The notes: a model not told the origin generated them from the sequence alone. A stretch of DNA of 7,105 bases from Gemmatimonadota bacterium (GCA_016209995.1 JACQVC010000149.1:1-7105), one strand, 5' to 3'. Shown: positions 1 to 6,317, counted from the stretch's first letter. Made by a program: numbers and translations.

Positions 1-1
1 G

Positions 2-472
2 GGCAGCCGGTACGTCTGGCGCGTCGATGCGCGGACGGGGGAGGTCTCCTACTACGACATTCCCGACACGCCGCGTGGGGTCGGGGGGATCGGGAGCGGC
101 ATGCGCCGAGGCATCGTCGATGCCCAGGACCGCCTGTGGTGGGGTGGGTTCGATGGCAACTTCATCGGGATGCTCGATCCGCGACAGCCCCAGGGGCAGG
201 AGATGACCTTGTACCCCGTCCCGTTCCCCTGGTTCTTCCCGTACGACGCGCATTACGACGACGTTCGCTACACCTGGACGGGGGGGATCTACGCGGACCG
301 CGTCGCGCGGATGAACGTGGAGACGGGCGAATGGCACTTCTATCTCCTGCCGTTCGAGGCGAACATCCGCGACGTCAACCTGCAGCCGGCCGGCGCGGGA
401 GGGCTGTCAGGCCTCTGGATCGGCCACACCCACCAGGGGCTGATCACGCGCATCGAGCCACTCGCGCCGTGA
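2..472 (+). CDS. Streptogramin lyase (Vgb)/SMP-30-like beta-propeller protein, C-terminal part (5' end outside window)
   Basis: The reading frame is open from the left edge, so the start lies upstream; 156 residues up to the TGA are visible. They read as beta-propeller blades: a 'VWRVDARTGEVSYYDIP' strand set, then 'DAQDRLWWGGFDGNFIGMLDP' style sequence (D-x-x-x-RLWW, then a DP turn and 'YPVPFP'), then 'RVARMNVETGEWHFYLLP', and a last blade 'GLWIGHTHQGLITRIEPL'. The repeated 'the conclusion a protein draws from W/G-D-G-x-I-x-x-(L/M)-D/N' pattern and the terminal I-T-R-I-E fit the virginiamycin B lyase/SMP-30/NHL-type propellers that are abundant in Acidobacteriota and Planctomycetota. Known Vgb linearises streptogramin antibiotics, but most environmental homologues are untested and the catalytic residues cannot be judged here. 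The N-terminal half could carry a haem-c or carboxypeptidase-regulatory domain, as some relatives do. Fold confidence is good; the substrate is unknown. An internal ATG at 101 is not needed as a start, because the same fold continues upstream of it. Confidence 0.75.
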   Translation, partial: GSRYVWRVDARTGEVSYYDIPDTPRGVGGIGSGMRRGIVDAQDRLWWGGFDGNFIGMLDPRQPQGQEMTLYPVPFPWFFPYDAHYDDVRYTWTGGIYADRVARMNVETGEWHFYLLPFEANIRDVNLQPAGAGGLSGLWIGHTHQGLITRIEPLAP

Positions 473-508
473 GGCGGACGTACGGTGGATGACGGTCGCC
501 CAGAAAGC

Positions 509-522
509 CGGCCGGAAGGCCG
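509..522. other. Small inverted repeat in the 473-589 gap
   Basis: CGGCC and GGCCG flank a GGAA tetraloop, giving a 5-bp all-GC hairpin 36 bases after the stop of the beta-propeller gene. No T-run follows, so a terminator role is only possible, and such short stems arise often by chance in GC-rich DNA. The rest of the 117-base gap holds no gene that I can support. Confidence 0.2.
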
Positions 523-576
523 CTGCTGCCCGGGTCGGACCGAAGGGGACACCGCCACCGAGGCGCGGAAAAGGCG

Positions 577-582
577 TAGAAT
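577..582 (+). promoter_or_regulatory. Putative -10 element (TAGAAT) of a leaderless promoter
   Basis: TAGAAT matches the TAnnnT core of a sigma-70-type -10 element (5 of 6 to TATAAT). Its last base lies 8 positions before the A of the ATG at 590, so transcription would begin at or next to the start codon. The GGAGG at 584-588 has only one base between it and the ATG, too close for normal Shine-Dalgarno use, which favours a leaderless start. No convincing -35 hexamer lies 17 bases upstream (GCCACC at 554-559). Confidence 0.35.
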
Positions 583-589
583 CGGAGGC

Positions 590-1087
590 ATGACCCCAAG
601 ACTTCGTCGAGGTTTGGTGGCAGGGCTGTGCCTGCTGGCGGCGGCGAGCGTGCCACGGGCGCAGCAGGCGGTTTCGCCCGGCATCTTCGTGGGTACCTGG
701 GTCGGCGTTCAGCAGTGGCTGATCGATCCGCTCCCGCCCGGTGCAGAGGAGCCGCAGCCGGTGACGTTGACGATCGAGCTGGTCGACGGACGGCTGGTTG
801 GGACGCTGACGCCGTTCTTCGGCGGAGCCGATGGGGCCGGCTTCGTCGATGCGCAGATCGTCGGCGACCACCTCAGGGCATCCGGGGGGATGGGCACGCC
901 GCGGCGCACGGCCGACGGCGCGACCTTCACCCGCAATCTGCGTGAAGGGTGGAAGCAGTCGGTGAAGATCCTCTTCGACCTGAAGGCCGACAAGACCGAG
1001 CTCACCGGAACGGCGGACGTCCTGATGGGCGAGGTGAAGTGGATGCGACTCGGGTACGAGCTCAGCAGGAAACGTTCGCGGTATTGA
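590..1087 (+). CDS. Exported beta-rich protein of unknown function (165 aa)
   Basis: I do not recognise a named family. An N-terminal signal peptide is clear: basic n-region (RLRR, residues 4-7), hydrophobic core 'GLVAGLCLLAAA', likely cleavage after 'VPRA' near residue 24. The mature part, about 140 residues, begins with an 'IFVGTWVG' motif (residues 32-39) and continues with short amphipathic strands: 'VTLTIELVDGRLVGTLTP' (58-75), a glycine-rich turn 'FFGGADGAG', 'FVDAQIVGDHLRAS' (85-98) and 'VKILFDLKADKTELTGTAD' (125-143). G-T-W followed by alternating strands and turns resembles small lipocalin/calycin-like barrels, but this is a fold guess. There is no cysteine after the signal peptide and no lipobox, so it is probably soluble in the periplasm. 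The frame is open back to 485, but only the ATG at 590 puts the basic n-region at the N-terminus. The haem-copper gene starts 29 bases downstream, which suggests joint transcription and a possible accessory role. Confidence 0.75.
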   Translation: MTPRLRRGLVAGLCLLAAASVPRAQQAVSPGIFVGTWVGVQQWLIDPLPPGAEEPQPVTLTIELVDGRLVGTLTPFFGGADGAGFVDAQIVGDHLRASGGMGTPRRTADGATFTRNLREGWKQSVKILFDLKADKTELTGTADVLMGEVKWMRLGYELSRKRSRY

Positions 1088-1104
1088 TCATGGGCTCAGG
1101 ACTC

Positions 1105-1112
1105 AAGGGAGG
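1105..1112 (+). promoter_or_regulatory. Ribosome binding site AAGGGAGG that decides the start at 1117
   Basis: AAGGGAGG ends four bases before the ATG at 1117. An in-frame ATG also exists at 1090, but this Shine-Dalgarno would then lie inside the gene, and the extra residues (MGSGLKGGC) are not signal-like. The start at 1117 gives a normal signal peptide beginning MARRL. Almost the same initiation sequence precedes the receptor gene at 2958. Confidence 0.7.
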
Positions 1113-1116
1113 CTGT

Positions 1117-2403
1117 ATGGCGCGCAGGCTGGTTGCCGTCGCGGGCGTCGCGGGCGCGTTGCTGTTTCTCGTCGAGGTACGGGCGCAGGGCCCCACCGTC
1201 AGCCGCGATGGGCGGGAGGTCACGTTCAGCCGGGACGTGGCGCCGATTCTGTACGAGAACTGCGTGTCCTGCCACCGGCCCGGCGAGATCGCGCCGATGT
1301 CGCTCGTCACGTACCAGCAGGCGCGTCCCTGGGCTCGATCCATCCGGCAGGAAGTGCTTCAGCGCCGTATGCCGCCGTGGAAGGCCGATCCGCACTACGG
1401 CACGTTCCGCAACGACCGGTTGCTCACCGACCAGCAGATCGCCACGCTCGTGGCGTGGGCCGACGGTGGAGCCACCGAAGGCGATCCTGCCGACCTGCCG
1501 CCTGCGCCGCGGTTCGCGGAGGGGTGGCAGATCGGCACGCCCGACCTGATCCTGACGATGGCCGAGCCGTTCGCGATTCCCGCCACCGGCACGGTTCCGT
1601 GGGTCAACCTGCCCTCGAGCGAGTACGTGGTCCCCGAAGACACGTGGGTGCAGGCGATCGAAGTCCGCCCGGGCAACCGAGCCGTCGTCCATCACGCCGT
1701 GGCCGGCGCGATCGCGCCCGGCGACAATCCCAACCTCGGCGCCGAGAACCTGCACCTGTATTCGCCCGGACTCGGGGCGATGATCTGGCGCGAGGGGTAC
1801 GGCAAGCTGCTGCGCAAGGGGACCCGGATCCAGTTCGGCATGCACTACAACACCGTCGGGAAGGCGACGACCGATCAGACGAAGGTCGGGTTCAAGTTCG
1901 CCCGCAAGCCGGTGCACACGCAGGTGCACACGACGATTCTGGCGAACACGGCGCTCGCCATCCCACCGATGGTGCGCCGGCACCAGGCCGTGACGGTGTT
2001 CCAGTTTCCCGCCGACGCGCGGCTGCACGGGCTGCGGCCGCACATGCACCTCCGGGGCAAGACCGGCACCGCTTCGCTCATCTATCCCGAGGGCCTGCGG
2101 CGCGTGCTGCTCCACGTCCCCGACTGGGACGACTCGTGGCAGAACTACTACGTGCTCGGGGAGCCGGCTCCGGCACCCAAGGGCGCCCTCCTCGAGTTCA
2201 TGGCCAACTACGACAATTCGCCAGCCAATCCGCTGAATCCCGATCCGCGGTCGCCGGTCTTGTGGGGTCAGCAGGTGTGGGAAGAGATGCACTCGATCTA
2301 CGTGACGTGGACCGAGGTGAACGACCAGAACGCCGGCGACGGAGCGCCGATTCAGGTTCCTGCGGACAAGGCCTTCACGACGGGTGTCCTCGGCCTGGAA
2401 TGA
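1117..2403 (+). CDS. Exported haem-c / PHM-like copper type II monooxygenase-family fusion protein (428 aa)
   Basis: Residues 1-23 form a signal peptide (MARRL, hydrophobic core, 'EVRA' cleavage). A short cytochrome-c domain follows, about residues 35-118: one haem site C49-V-S-C52-H53 in 'VAPILYENCVSCHRPGEIAPMSL', with 'RMPPW' (M85) or M61 as possible axial methionine, and 'LLTDQQIATLVAWADGGA' as its last helix. Such domains are common in Planctomycetota and Acidobacteriota. From about residue 140 to the end, the protein resembles the two copper subdomains of peptidylglycine alpha-hydroxylating / dopamine beta-monooxygenase (ascorbate-dependent type II copper family). The likely ligands are H192-H193 ('VVHHAV') and H243 ('FGMHYNT') for CuH, and H309-x-H311 ('RPHMHLRGK') and M391 ('WEEMHSIYV') for CuM. 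The only cysteines are the two haem ones, so the disulfides of the animal enzymes are absent. It probably acts in the periplasm, with the haem possibly feeding electrons to copper in place of ascorbate. The ligand assignment is mine, from motif order; substrate and activity are unknown. Confidence 0.82.
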   Translation: MARRLVAVAGVAGALLFLVEVRAQGPTVSRDGREVTFSRDVAPILYENCVSCHRPGEIAPMSLVTYQQARPWARSIRQEVLQRRMPPWKADPHYGTFRNDRLLTDQQIATLVAWADGGATEGDPADLPPAPRFAEGWQIGTPDLILTMAEPFAIPATGTVPWVNLPSSEYVVPEDTWVQAIEVRPGNRAVVHHAVAGAIAPGDNPNLGAENLHLYSPGLGAMIWREGYGKLLRKGTRIQFGMHYNTVGKATTDQTKVGFKFARKPVHTQVHTTILANTALAIPPMVRRHQAVTVFQFPADARLHGLRPHMHLRGKTGTASLIYPEGLRRVLLHVPDWDDSWQNYYVLGEPAPAPKGALLEFMANYDNSPANPLNPDPRSPVLWGQQVWEEMHSIYVTWTEVNDQNAGDGAPIQVPADKAFTTGVLGLE

Positions 2404-2405
2404 CG

Positions 2406-2424
2406 GGACCAAGGGGGGACACCG
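2406..2424 (+). repeat. Near-copy of a short motif also found at 537-554
   Basis: GGACCAAGGGGGGACACCG here and GGACCGAAGGGGACACCG at 537-554 are alike apart from one inserted G and a different length of G-run. Both lie in gaps beside genes of the left block. G-rich runs followed by GACA also occur in short interspersed repeats of some high-GC genomes, so a decayed repeat is possible. With two imperfect copies, chance is also possible. Confidence 0.25.
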
Positions 2425-2448
2425 GCCCGGTGGGCAGAGAGCTCGACG

Positions 2449-2499
2449 ATGGAGCGGATCAGGGGGAACGTGCAGGTGATCTACGACGAGCTGCCGTAG
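2449..2499 (+). pseudogene. Possible coding remnant or micro-ORF, MERIRGNVQVIYDELP
   Basis: ATG at 2449 opens 16 codons ending in TAG. Every sense codon ends in G or C, which looks like real coding sequence of this genome. The same frame is open back to the TGA of the haem-copper gene (2401-2403), adding 15 codons, so reading through that stop would extend the protein by 31 residues. No good Shine-Dalgarno is present (only AGAGAG at 2436-2441). It may be the 3' tail left from a deleted gene, or chance. No family is recognisable. Confidence 0.25.
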
Positions 2500-2513
2500 C
2501 ATCAAGGTCCGGT

Positions 2514-2543
2514 TTGACACCCTGCCACGAGACCGTTCATCAT
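2514..2543 (+). promoter_or_regulatory. Putative sigma-70 promoter for the 2559-6296 pair
   Basis: A perfect TTGACA (2514-2519) is followed, after 18 bases, by CATCAT (2538-2543), a 4-of-6 match to TATAAT. Transcription would start near 2550, leaving about nine bases before the ATG at 2559. This agrees with the lack of a Shine-Dalgarno there. The -35 box is convincing; the -10 box is weak. Confidence 0.45.
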
Positions 2544-2552
2544 AGACGTCTA
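2543..2552. promoter_or_regulatory. Perfect 10-bp palindrome TAGACGTCTA at the predicted transcription start
   Basis: The palindrome touches the last base of the proposed -10 box and covers the expected transcription start, where a repressor dimer would block initiation. AT-containing palindromes of this length are less expected by chance in such GC-rich DNA. No known operator consensus is matched, and no regulator gene is in the window. Confidence 0.35.
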
Positions 2553-2558
2553 GCTTTC

Positions 2559-2909
2559 ATGTGGACTGTCGGCATTCGCACGGCGTTGGTCGTTGCAGTG
2601 CTCGTCTGTGCAGCCTGGGCCGCGGGCCCACGTTCGAGCGCCGGCGTCCGGATGGACCGTGGGAGCGAGGCGGCATGTCAGGTCACGCCGGCTTATCCCT
2701 CCCCTCCGTGTGCGCAGCACGAGCTGACGGCTCTGACGACGGATGTCGGCTCGCTCGAACTTGAACAGGAAGAAAGCGAATTGCTGCCGGCAGTCCCCGT
2801 GGAGCGCAGCGTCGCGGCGCGATGGTGCGCGGCGTTCCCGTTGTCGCTCTCTGAAACGCTGTTCGAGCTCTTCGATCCCCCGCCGGAACCTCACCTGAAA
2901 CTCACCTGA
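2559..2909 (+). CDS. Small exported protein of unknown function upstream of the TonB-dependent receptor (116 aa)
   Basis: I do not recognise the family. Residues 1-30 look like a signal peptide: R7, then 'TALVVAVLVCAAWAAG', with likely cleavage around residues 22-28. The mature part is about 90 residues and has an acidic middle ('LELEQEESELL', 66-76), three cysteines (C40, C51, C90), a short hydrophobic stretch 'FPLSLSETLFELF' (93-105) and a proline-rich end 'DPPPEPHLKLT'. Codon third positions are mostly G/C, as in neighbouring genes, which supports coding. The frame is also open far upstream, behind the haem-copper gene, so openness alone proves little; the signal peptide and position are the better evidence. 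No Shine-Dalgarno precedes the ATG, and the proposed promoter would leave a leader of only about nine bases. The receptor begins 48 bases after the stop, so the two are probably one transcript. Confidence 0.6.
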   Translation: MWTVGIRTALVVAVLVCAAWAAGPRSSAGVRMDRGSEAACQVTPAYPSPPCAQHELTALTTDVGSLELEQEESELLPAVPVERSVAARWCAAFPLSLSETLFELFDPPPEPHLKLT

Positions 2910-2957
2910 TTCGGATTCGTTTCCTCGCCCGCGCCAGTCACAACTTAGGGAGGCAGT

Positions 2958-5900
2958 ATGTCTTTGGCACGATGGCTCAGGTTTCTTGTCATGGGACTAT
3001 CGCTGTGCGCTCTGGTCCCGGAGTTCGTCTTCGGACAGGCGCCGACGGCACAAATCAGCGGCCGCGTGACCGACACGACCGGAGCGGTGCTGCCGGGCGT
3101 GGATGTCACCGTCACTCACACCGACACGGGTCTGGTTCGGAGCGTTGTCACCAACGAGTCGGGACAATACACGCTGCCCAGCCTGCCGGTGGGACCGTAC
3201 AGGCTCGAGGCGGCGTTGCAGGGATTCCGCACCTTCGTGCAGGCCGGCATCACGCTGCAGGTCAATGCCAACCTGGTGATCGACGCGACGCTGCCGCTCG
3301 GCGAAATCAGCGAGACGGTCACGGTGACCTCGCAGGCGTCCATCATCGCGGTGGAGACCCGGAGCATGAGCGTGGCCACCGTCGTCGAGCGCGAGCGGAT
3401 TCTGGAGCTGCCGCTCCCGGCCCGCAACGTGACGAATCTGATCAACCTGTCGGGCGCCGCGGTGACGGTCGGGGCGTCCCCGTCGTGGGGCATGGCGACC
3501 GGCGTGAACATCGCCGTGGCGGGCGGCCAGCGGTTCGGCGTGGCGTACCTGCTCGACGGCGCCGAACATACCAACCGGTTCGACCAGACGGGCATGCCGA
3601 TGCCGTTTCCGGACTCGCTGCAGGAATTCCGGGTCAGCACCAGCACGCAGGAGGCCGGGACCGGACGCGCGACGGGCGCCTCGGTCAACGCCGTCACCAG
3701 GTCAGGCACCAACGCGTTTCACGGCGACCTGTTCTGGTTCGGACGCAACGCCCGGTTCAACGCCCGGAAGGCGGACGCCACCAGAGACGATGGGTTGAGA
3801 AGGAACCAGCCGGGCTTTGCCATCGGCGGTCCGCTTCTTTTAAGCCGAGTGTTCTTCTTCACCGGCTACCAGAGCACGATTCTGGATCAGGCCCCCTCCG
3901 ACGTCCTGTCGATCGTGCCGACGCAGGCGATGCTCAACGGCGACTGGACCGCGTTCAATCAATGTCACCGCCCTGCGTGGCGGGATGCTGAATTCGCCAG
4001 CGGGACTGTCAATCCGGCCCGCTACAACAGCGCCGCGCTGCGGCTCGCCGCCCGCCTGCCTCAAGCCGGGAATCAGTGCGGGGAGGTCCGGTGGGGAGAT
4101 CCGATCGAGCGGCACGACAAGCAGGTCGTCACGCGGCTCGACTTCCAGCAGTCGGCCCGCCACCTCGTCTTCGGCCGCTACATGGGCACGCTGCACGACC
4201 AGGTCGTGCCGTTCGAGAAGGACTCGTCGAATCTGCTGAGCAGCACGAGCAGCGGCTTCAACGACCGCCATCACTCGATCGTGGCCGGTAATACCTTGAT
4301 CTTCGGGGCGGCCGCGGTCAACGCGTTCCGTGTCTCGTACAACCGGCTGACGGTCCGCAAGGTCGGGGCGCGCTTCTTCGACCCGCAGGACGTCGGCATC
4401 GCGCAGTGGACCTCCGTGCCGGGGCATTTCGTGCTGAACGTTCCCGGCGCGTTCTCGCTGGGCAGCGGGCCGACGGCGAAGCGCGAGATGACCCAGAACC
4501 AGGTGCAGGTGAGCAACGACTTCACCCTGACTCGCGGCGGGCACCAGCTCAACCTCGGCGGCGCCTGGGGGCGCGCCGATGTCCTCTCGCTCGCGCATAC
4601 GCGCGGCGTCGGCAGCCTGGCGTTCTCGGCGAACAACACCGGCAACGCGCTCGCGGACTTCATGCTGGGCCGGGTCGACAACATCCGGCAGTCGATGCCC
4701 AGCACGCTGAGCCCCTACCAGCACTACATCGGCCTCTACGCGCAGGACACGTGGAGGGCGACTTCCCGGCTGACGCTGAACCTCGGCCTCCGCTGGGAGC
4801 CTTTCCTGCCCATGGTGTGGGAGGAGAACCCGCTCGGCGGCATCCGGGTGTACAACTTCAGCGTCGAAGGGTTCAAGGCCGGTCGGAAGAGCGTGGTGTT
4901 CCCGGCCGCGCCCGCCGGCTTCACCTACCCGAGCCAGAACGCCAACGGGTCGGGCCCGGCCGACTTCGAGGGACACTCCGGCATTCCGCGGAAGCTGAAC
5001 AAGTTCGCGCCGCGGGTAGGGGCGGCCTGGGATCCGACCGGCCAAGGCCGGACTTCCATCCGTGGCAGCTACGGCCTCTCCTATGACGTGATCGAGCTGC
5101 AGTCGCTGCTCAACTCGAACAACGTCTCGCCGTGGGCGGCCGACATCATCCACCGCAACGGGCCGCTCGACAACCCGTGGTCGGGTCTGGCCGGCGGCAG
5201 TCCCTTCCCGTTCGACTGGCGGGCGACGCCGCTCTTTGCCACCGGGTCGGTGTTCATCCCGTTTGACCGGGACCTCGACATGACCTACGTGCAGTCGTGG
5301 AACCTCGCGCTCCAGCAGCAGCTCATGAACCGCTGGCTCGTGTCGGTCAGCTATCTGGGCAGCAAGAGCAGCCGACTGTGGAACACGACGGCCGTCAACC
5401 CGTCGTTGATTCTCACCCAGGCGTCGTATCCCGGCCTGTTCACTGGGTCCAACACCTGCGTGCTCGAAGGGGTGAGCTACACGCCGTGCAACCAGACGGG
5501 CAACATCAACCAGCGCCGGGAGCTGCGCCTGTGGGCGGCACAGAACGACCCGGCCCGCCTCGCCGATGCCAGGCTGTTCGCCAACATCGATGAGTACCGC
5601 TCAGACAGCACGGCGAACTACCACGGCATGCTCACCTCCGTCCGTGGCGACATCTACAACGTGAACCTCAACGCCAACTACACGCTGTCGAAGTGCATGA
5701 GCGACCGGGTCAACGTCGGCGTCTCCAATCCCAACCAGACGTTCCAGGTGGGGCGCGATCGCGGGCCGTGCCTGGGCGACCGCCGGCACATCGTCAACCT
5801 GACCGGCGTCGCCACCTCACCGCGGTTCAACGGTCGCGCGGCGCGCGCGCTGGCTTCGGACTGGCGGCTTGCGCTGATCTACACCTGGCAGTCGGCGGCG

Positions 5901-6296
5901 CCGCTGACGATCACCTCGGGCGCCGACCGGGCGCTGACCGGGCTGGCCGGCCAGACGGCCGACCGGGTCGACGGCAATCTGTATCAAGACAAGTCGGGCG
6001 ACCTGGGCTCTCAGTATTTCAACCGCGCCGCGTTTGCCACGCCTGCCCTGGGCACCTACGGCAACACGGGATTCTTCGCGTTCCGCGGACTGGCCAACTG
6101 GAGCCTGGATCTGGCGCTGTCGCGCGTGTTCAGTGTGGGGACCCACAGGGTCGAGGGACGGGTCGAGACGTTCAACCTGACGAACGCGATCAGGCCGAAC
6201 GATCCGGTCACGAACCTGTCGAGCCCGAACTTCGGCCGGATCACAGGCGTCCAGGATCCGCGGATCCTGCAGTTCGCGCTGAAGTACGTGTTCTAG
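2958..6296 (+). CDS. Oar-like TonB-dependent outer-membrane receptor with carboxypeptidase-regulatory-like domain (1112 aa)
   Basis: Signal peptide, residues 1-26 (cleavage after 'FVFG'). Residues about 31-114 are a carboxypeptidase-regulatory-like beta-sandwich: 'ISGRVTDTTGAVLPGVDVTV', 'TNESGQYTLPSLPVGPYRLEA' and 'GFRTFVQAGITLQV'. A plug domain follows at about 135-250, with 'LPLPARNVTNLINLSG', 'YLLDGAEHTNRF', 'LQEFRVSTST' and the closing 'VNAVTRSGTN'. The rest is a long beta-barrel with the usual markers 'FFFTGYQ' (299-305), 'GLYAQDTWRATSRLTLNLGLRW' (from about 592), 'FAPRVGAAWDP' (from about 684), 'YTLSKCMSD' (908-916) and a C-terminal strand ending in F ('LQFALKYVF'), the outer-membrane assembly signal. 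Length is typical for Acidobacteriota receptors of this type. Such proteins import oligosaccharides, peptides or other large ligands using TonB energy; the ligand cannot be told here. AGGGAGG (2947-2953), four bases before the ATG, fixes the start. No promoter is evident in the 48-base gap upstream. Confidence 0.93.
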   Translation: MSLARWLRFLVMGLSLCALVPEFVFGQAPTAQISGRVTDTTGAVLPGVDVTVTHTDTGLVRSVVTNESGQYTLPSLPVGPYRLEAALQGFRTFVQAGITLQVNANLVIDATLPLGEISETVTVTSQASIIAVETRSMSVATVVERERILELPLPARNVTNLINLSGAAVTVGASPSWGMATGVNIAVAGGQRFGVAYLLDGAEHTNRFDQTGMPMPFPDSLQEFRVSTSTQEAGTGRATGASVNAVTRSGTNAFHGDLFWFGRNARFNARKADATRDDGLRRNQPGFAIGGPLLLSRVFFFTGYQSTILDQAPSDVLSIVPTQAMLNGDWTAFNQCHRPAWRDAEFASGTVNPARYNSAALRLAARLPQAGNQCGEVRWGDPIERHDKQVVTRLDFQQSARHLVFGRYMGTLHDQVVPFEKDSSNLLSSTSSGFNDRHHSIVAGNTLIFGAAAVNAFRVSYNRLTVRKVGARFFDPQDVGIAQWTSVPGHFVLNVPGAFSLGSGPTAKREMTQNQVQVSNDFTLTRGGHQLNLGGAWGRADVLSLAHTRGVGSLAFSANNTGNALADFMLGRVDNIRQSMPSTLSPYQHYIGLYAQDTWRATSRLTLNLGLRWEPFLPMVWEENPLGGIRVYNFSVEGFKAGRKSVVFPAAPAGFTYPSQNANGSGPADFEGHSGIPRKLNKFAPRVGAAWDPTGQGRTSIRGSYGLSYDVIELQSLLNSNNVSPWAADIIHRNGPLDNPWSGLAGGSPFPFDWRATPLFATGSVFIPFDRDLDMTYVQSWNLALQQQLMNRWLVSVSYLGSKSSRLWNTTAVNPSLILTQASYPGLFTGSNTCVLEGVSYTPCNQTGNINQRRELRLWAAQNDPARLADARLFANIDEYRSDSTANYHGMLTSVRGDIYNVNLNANYTLSKCMSDRVNVGVSNPNQTFQVGRDRGPCLGDRRHIVNLTGVATSPRFNGRAARALASDWRLALIYTWQSAAPLTITSGADRALTGLAGQTADRVDGNLYQDKSGDLGSQYFNRAAFATPALGTYGNTGFFAFRGLANWSLDLALSRVFSVGTHRVEGRVETFNLTNAIRPNDPVTNLSSPNFGRITGVQDPRILQFALKYVF

Positions 6297-6317
6297 GGAG
6301 CGGTACGGGCACGGGGG

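Noticed and set aside
1090..1116. Upstream in-frame ATG for the haem-copper gene
   Set aside because: It would place the strong AAGGGAGG inside the gene and put a non-signal-like stretch before the signal peptide.
1096..2520. 474-codon open frame on the minus strand opposite the haem-copper gene
   Set aside because: It mirrors the plus-strand gene, is rich in R, H, P and V in the way of GC-rich antisense frames, and has no domain or signal; the plus-strand product has clear haem and copper motifs.
1377..2558. Long plus-strand frame leading into the 116-residue protein
   Set aside because: It overlaps the haem-copper gene in another frame and is arginine-, proline- and glycine-rich junk. Only the part from 2559, with its signal peptide and ordinary codon use, is kept.
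2550..2894. 114-codon minus-strand frame opposite the small secreted protein
   Set aside because: It is extremely arginine-rich, has no signal or domain and no ribosome binding site; the plus-strand reading is better.
3840..5153. 437-codon open frame on the minus strand inside the receptor gene
   Set aside because: It is an antisense shadow of a well-supported receptor, with low-complexity arginine- and glutamate-rich composition.
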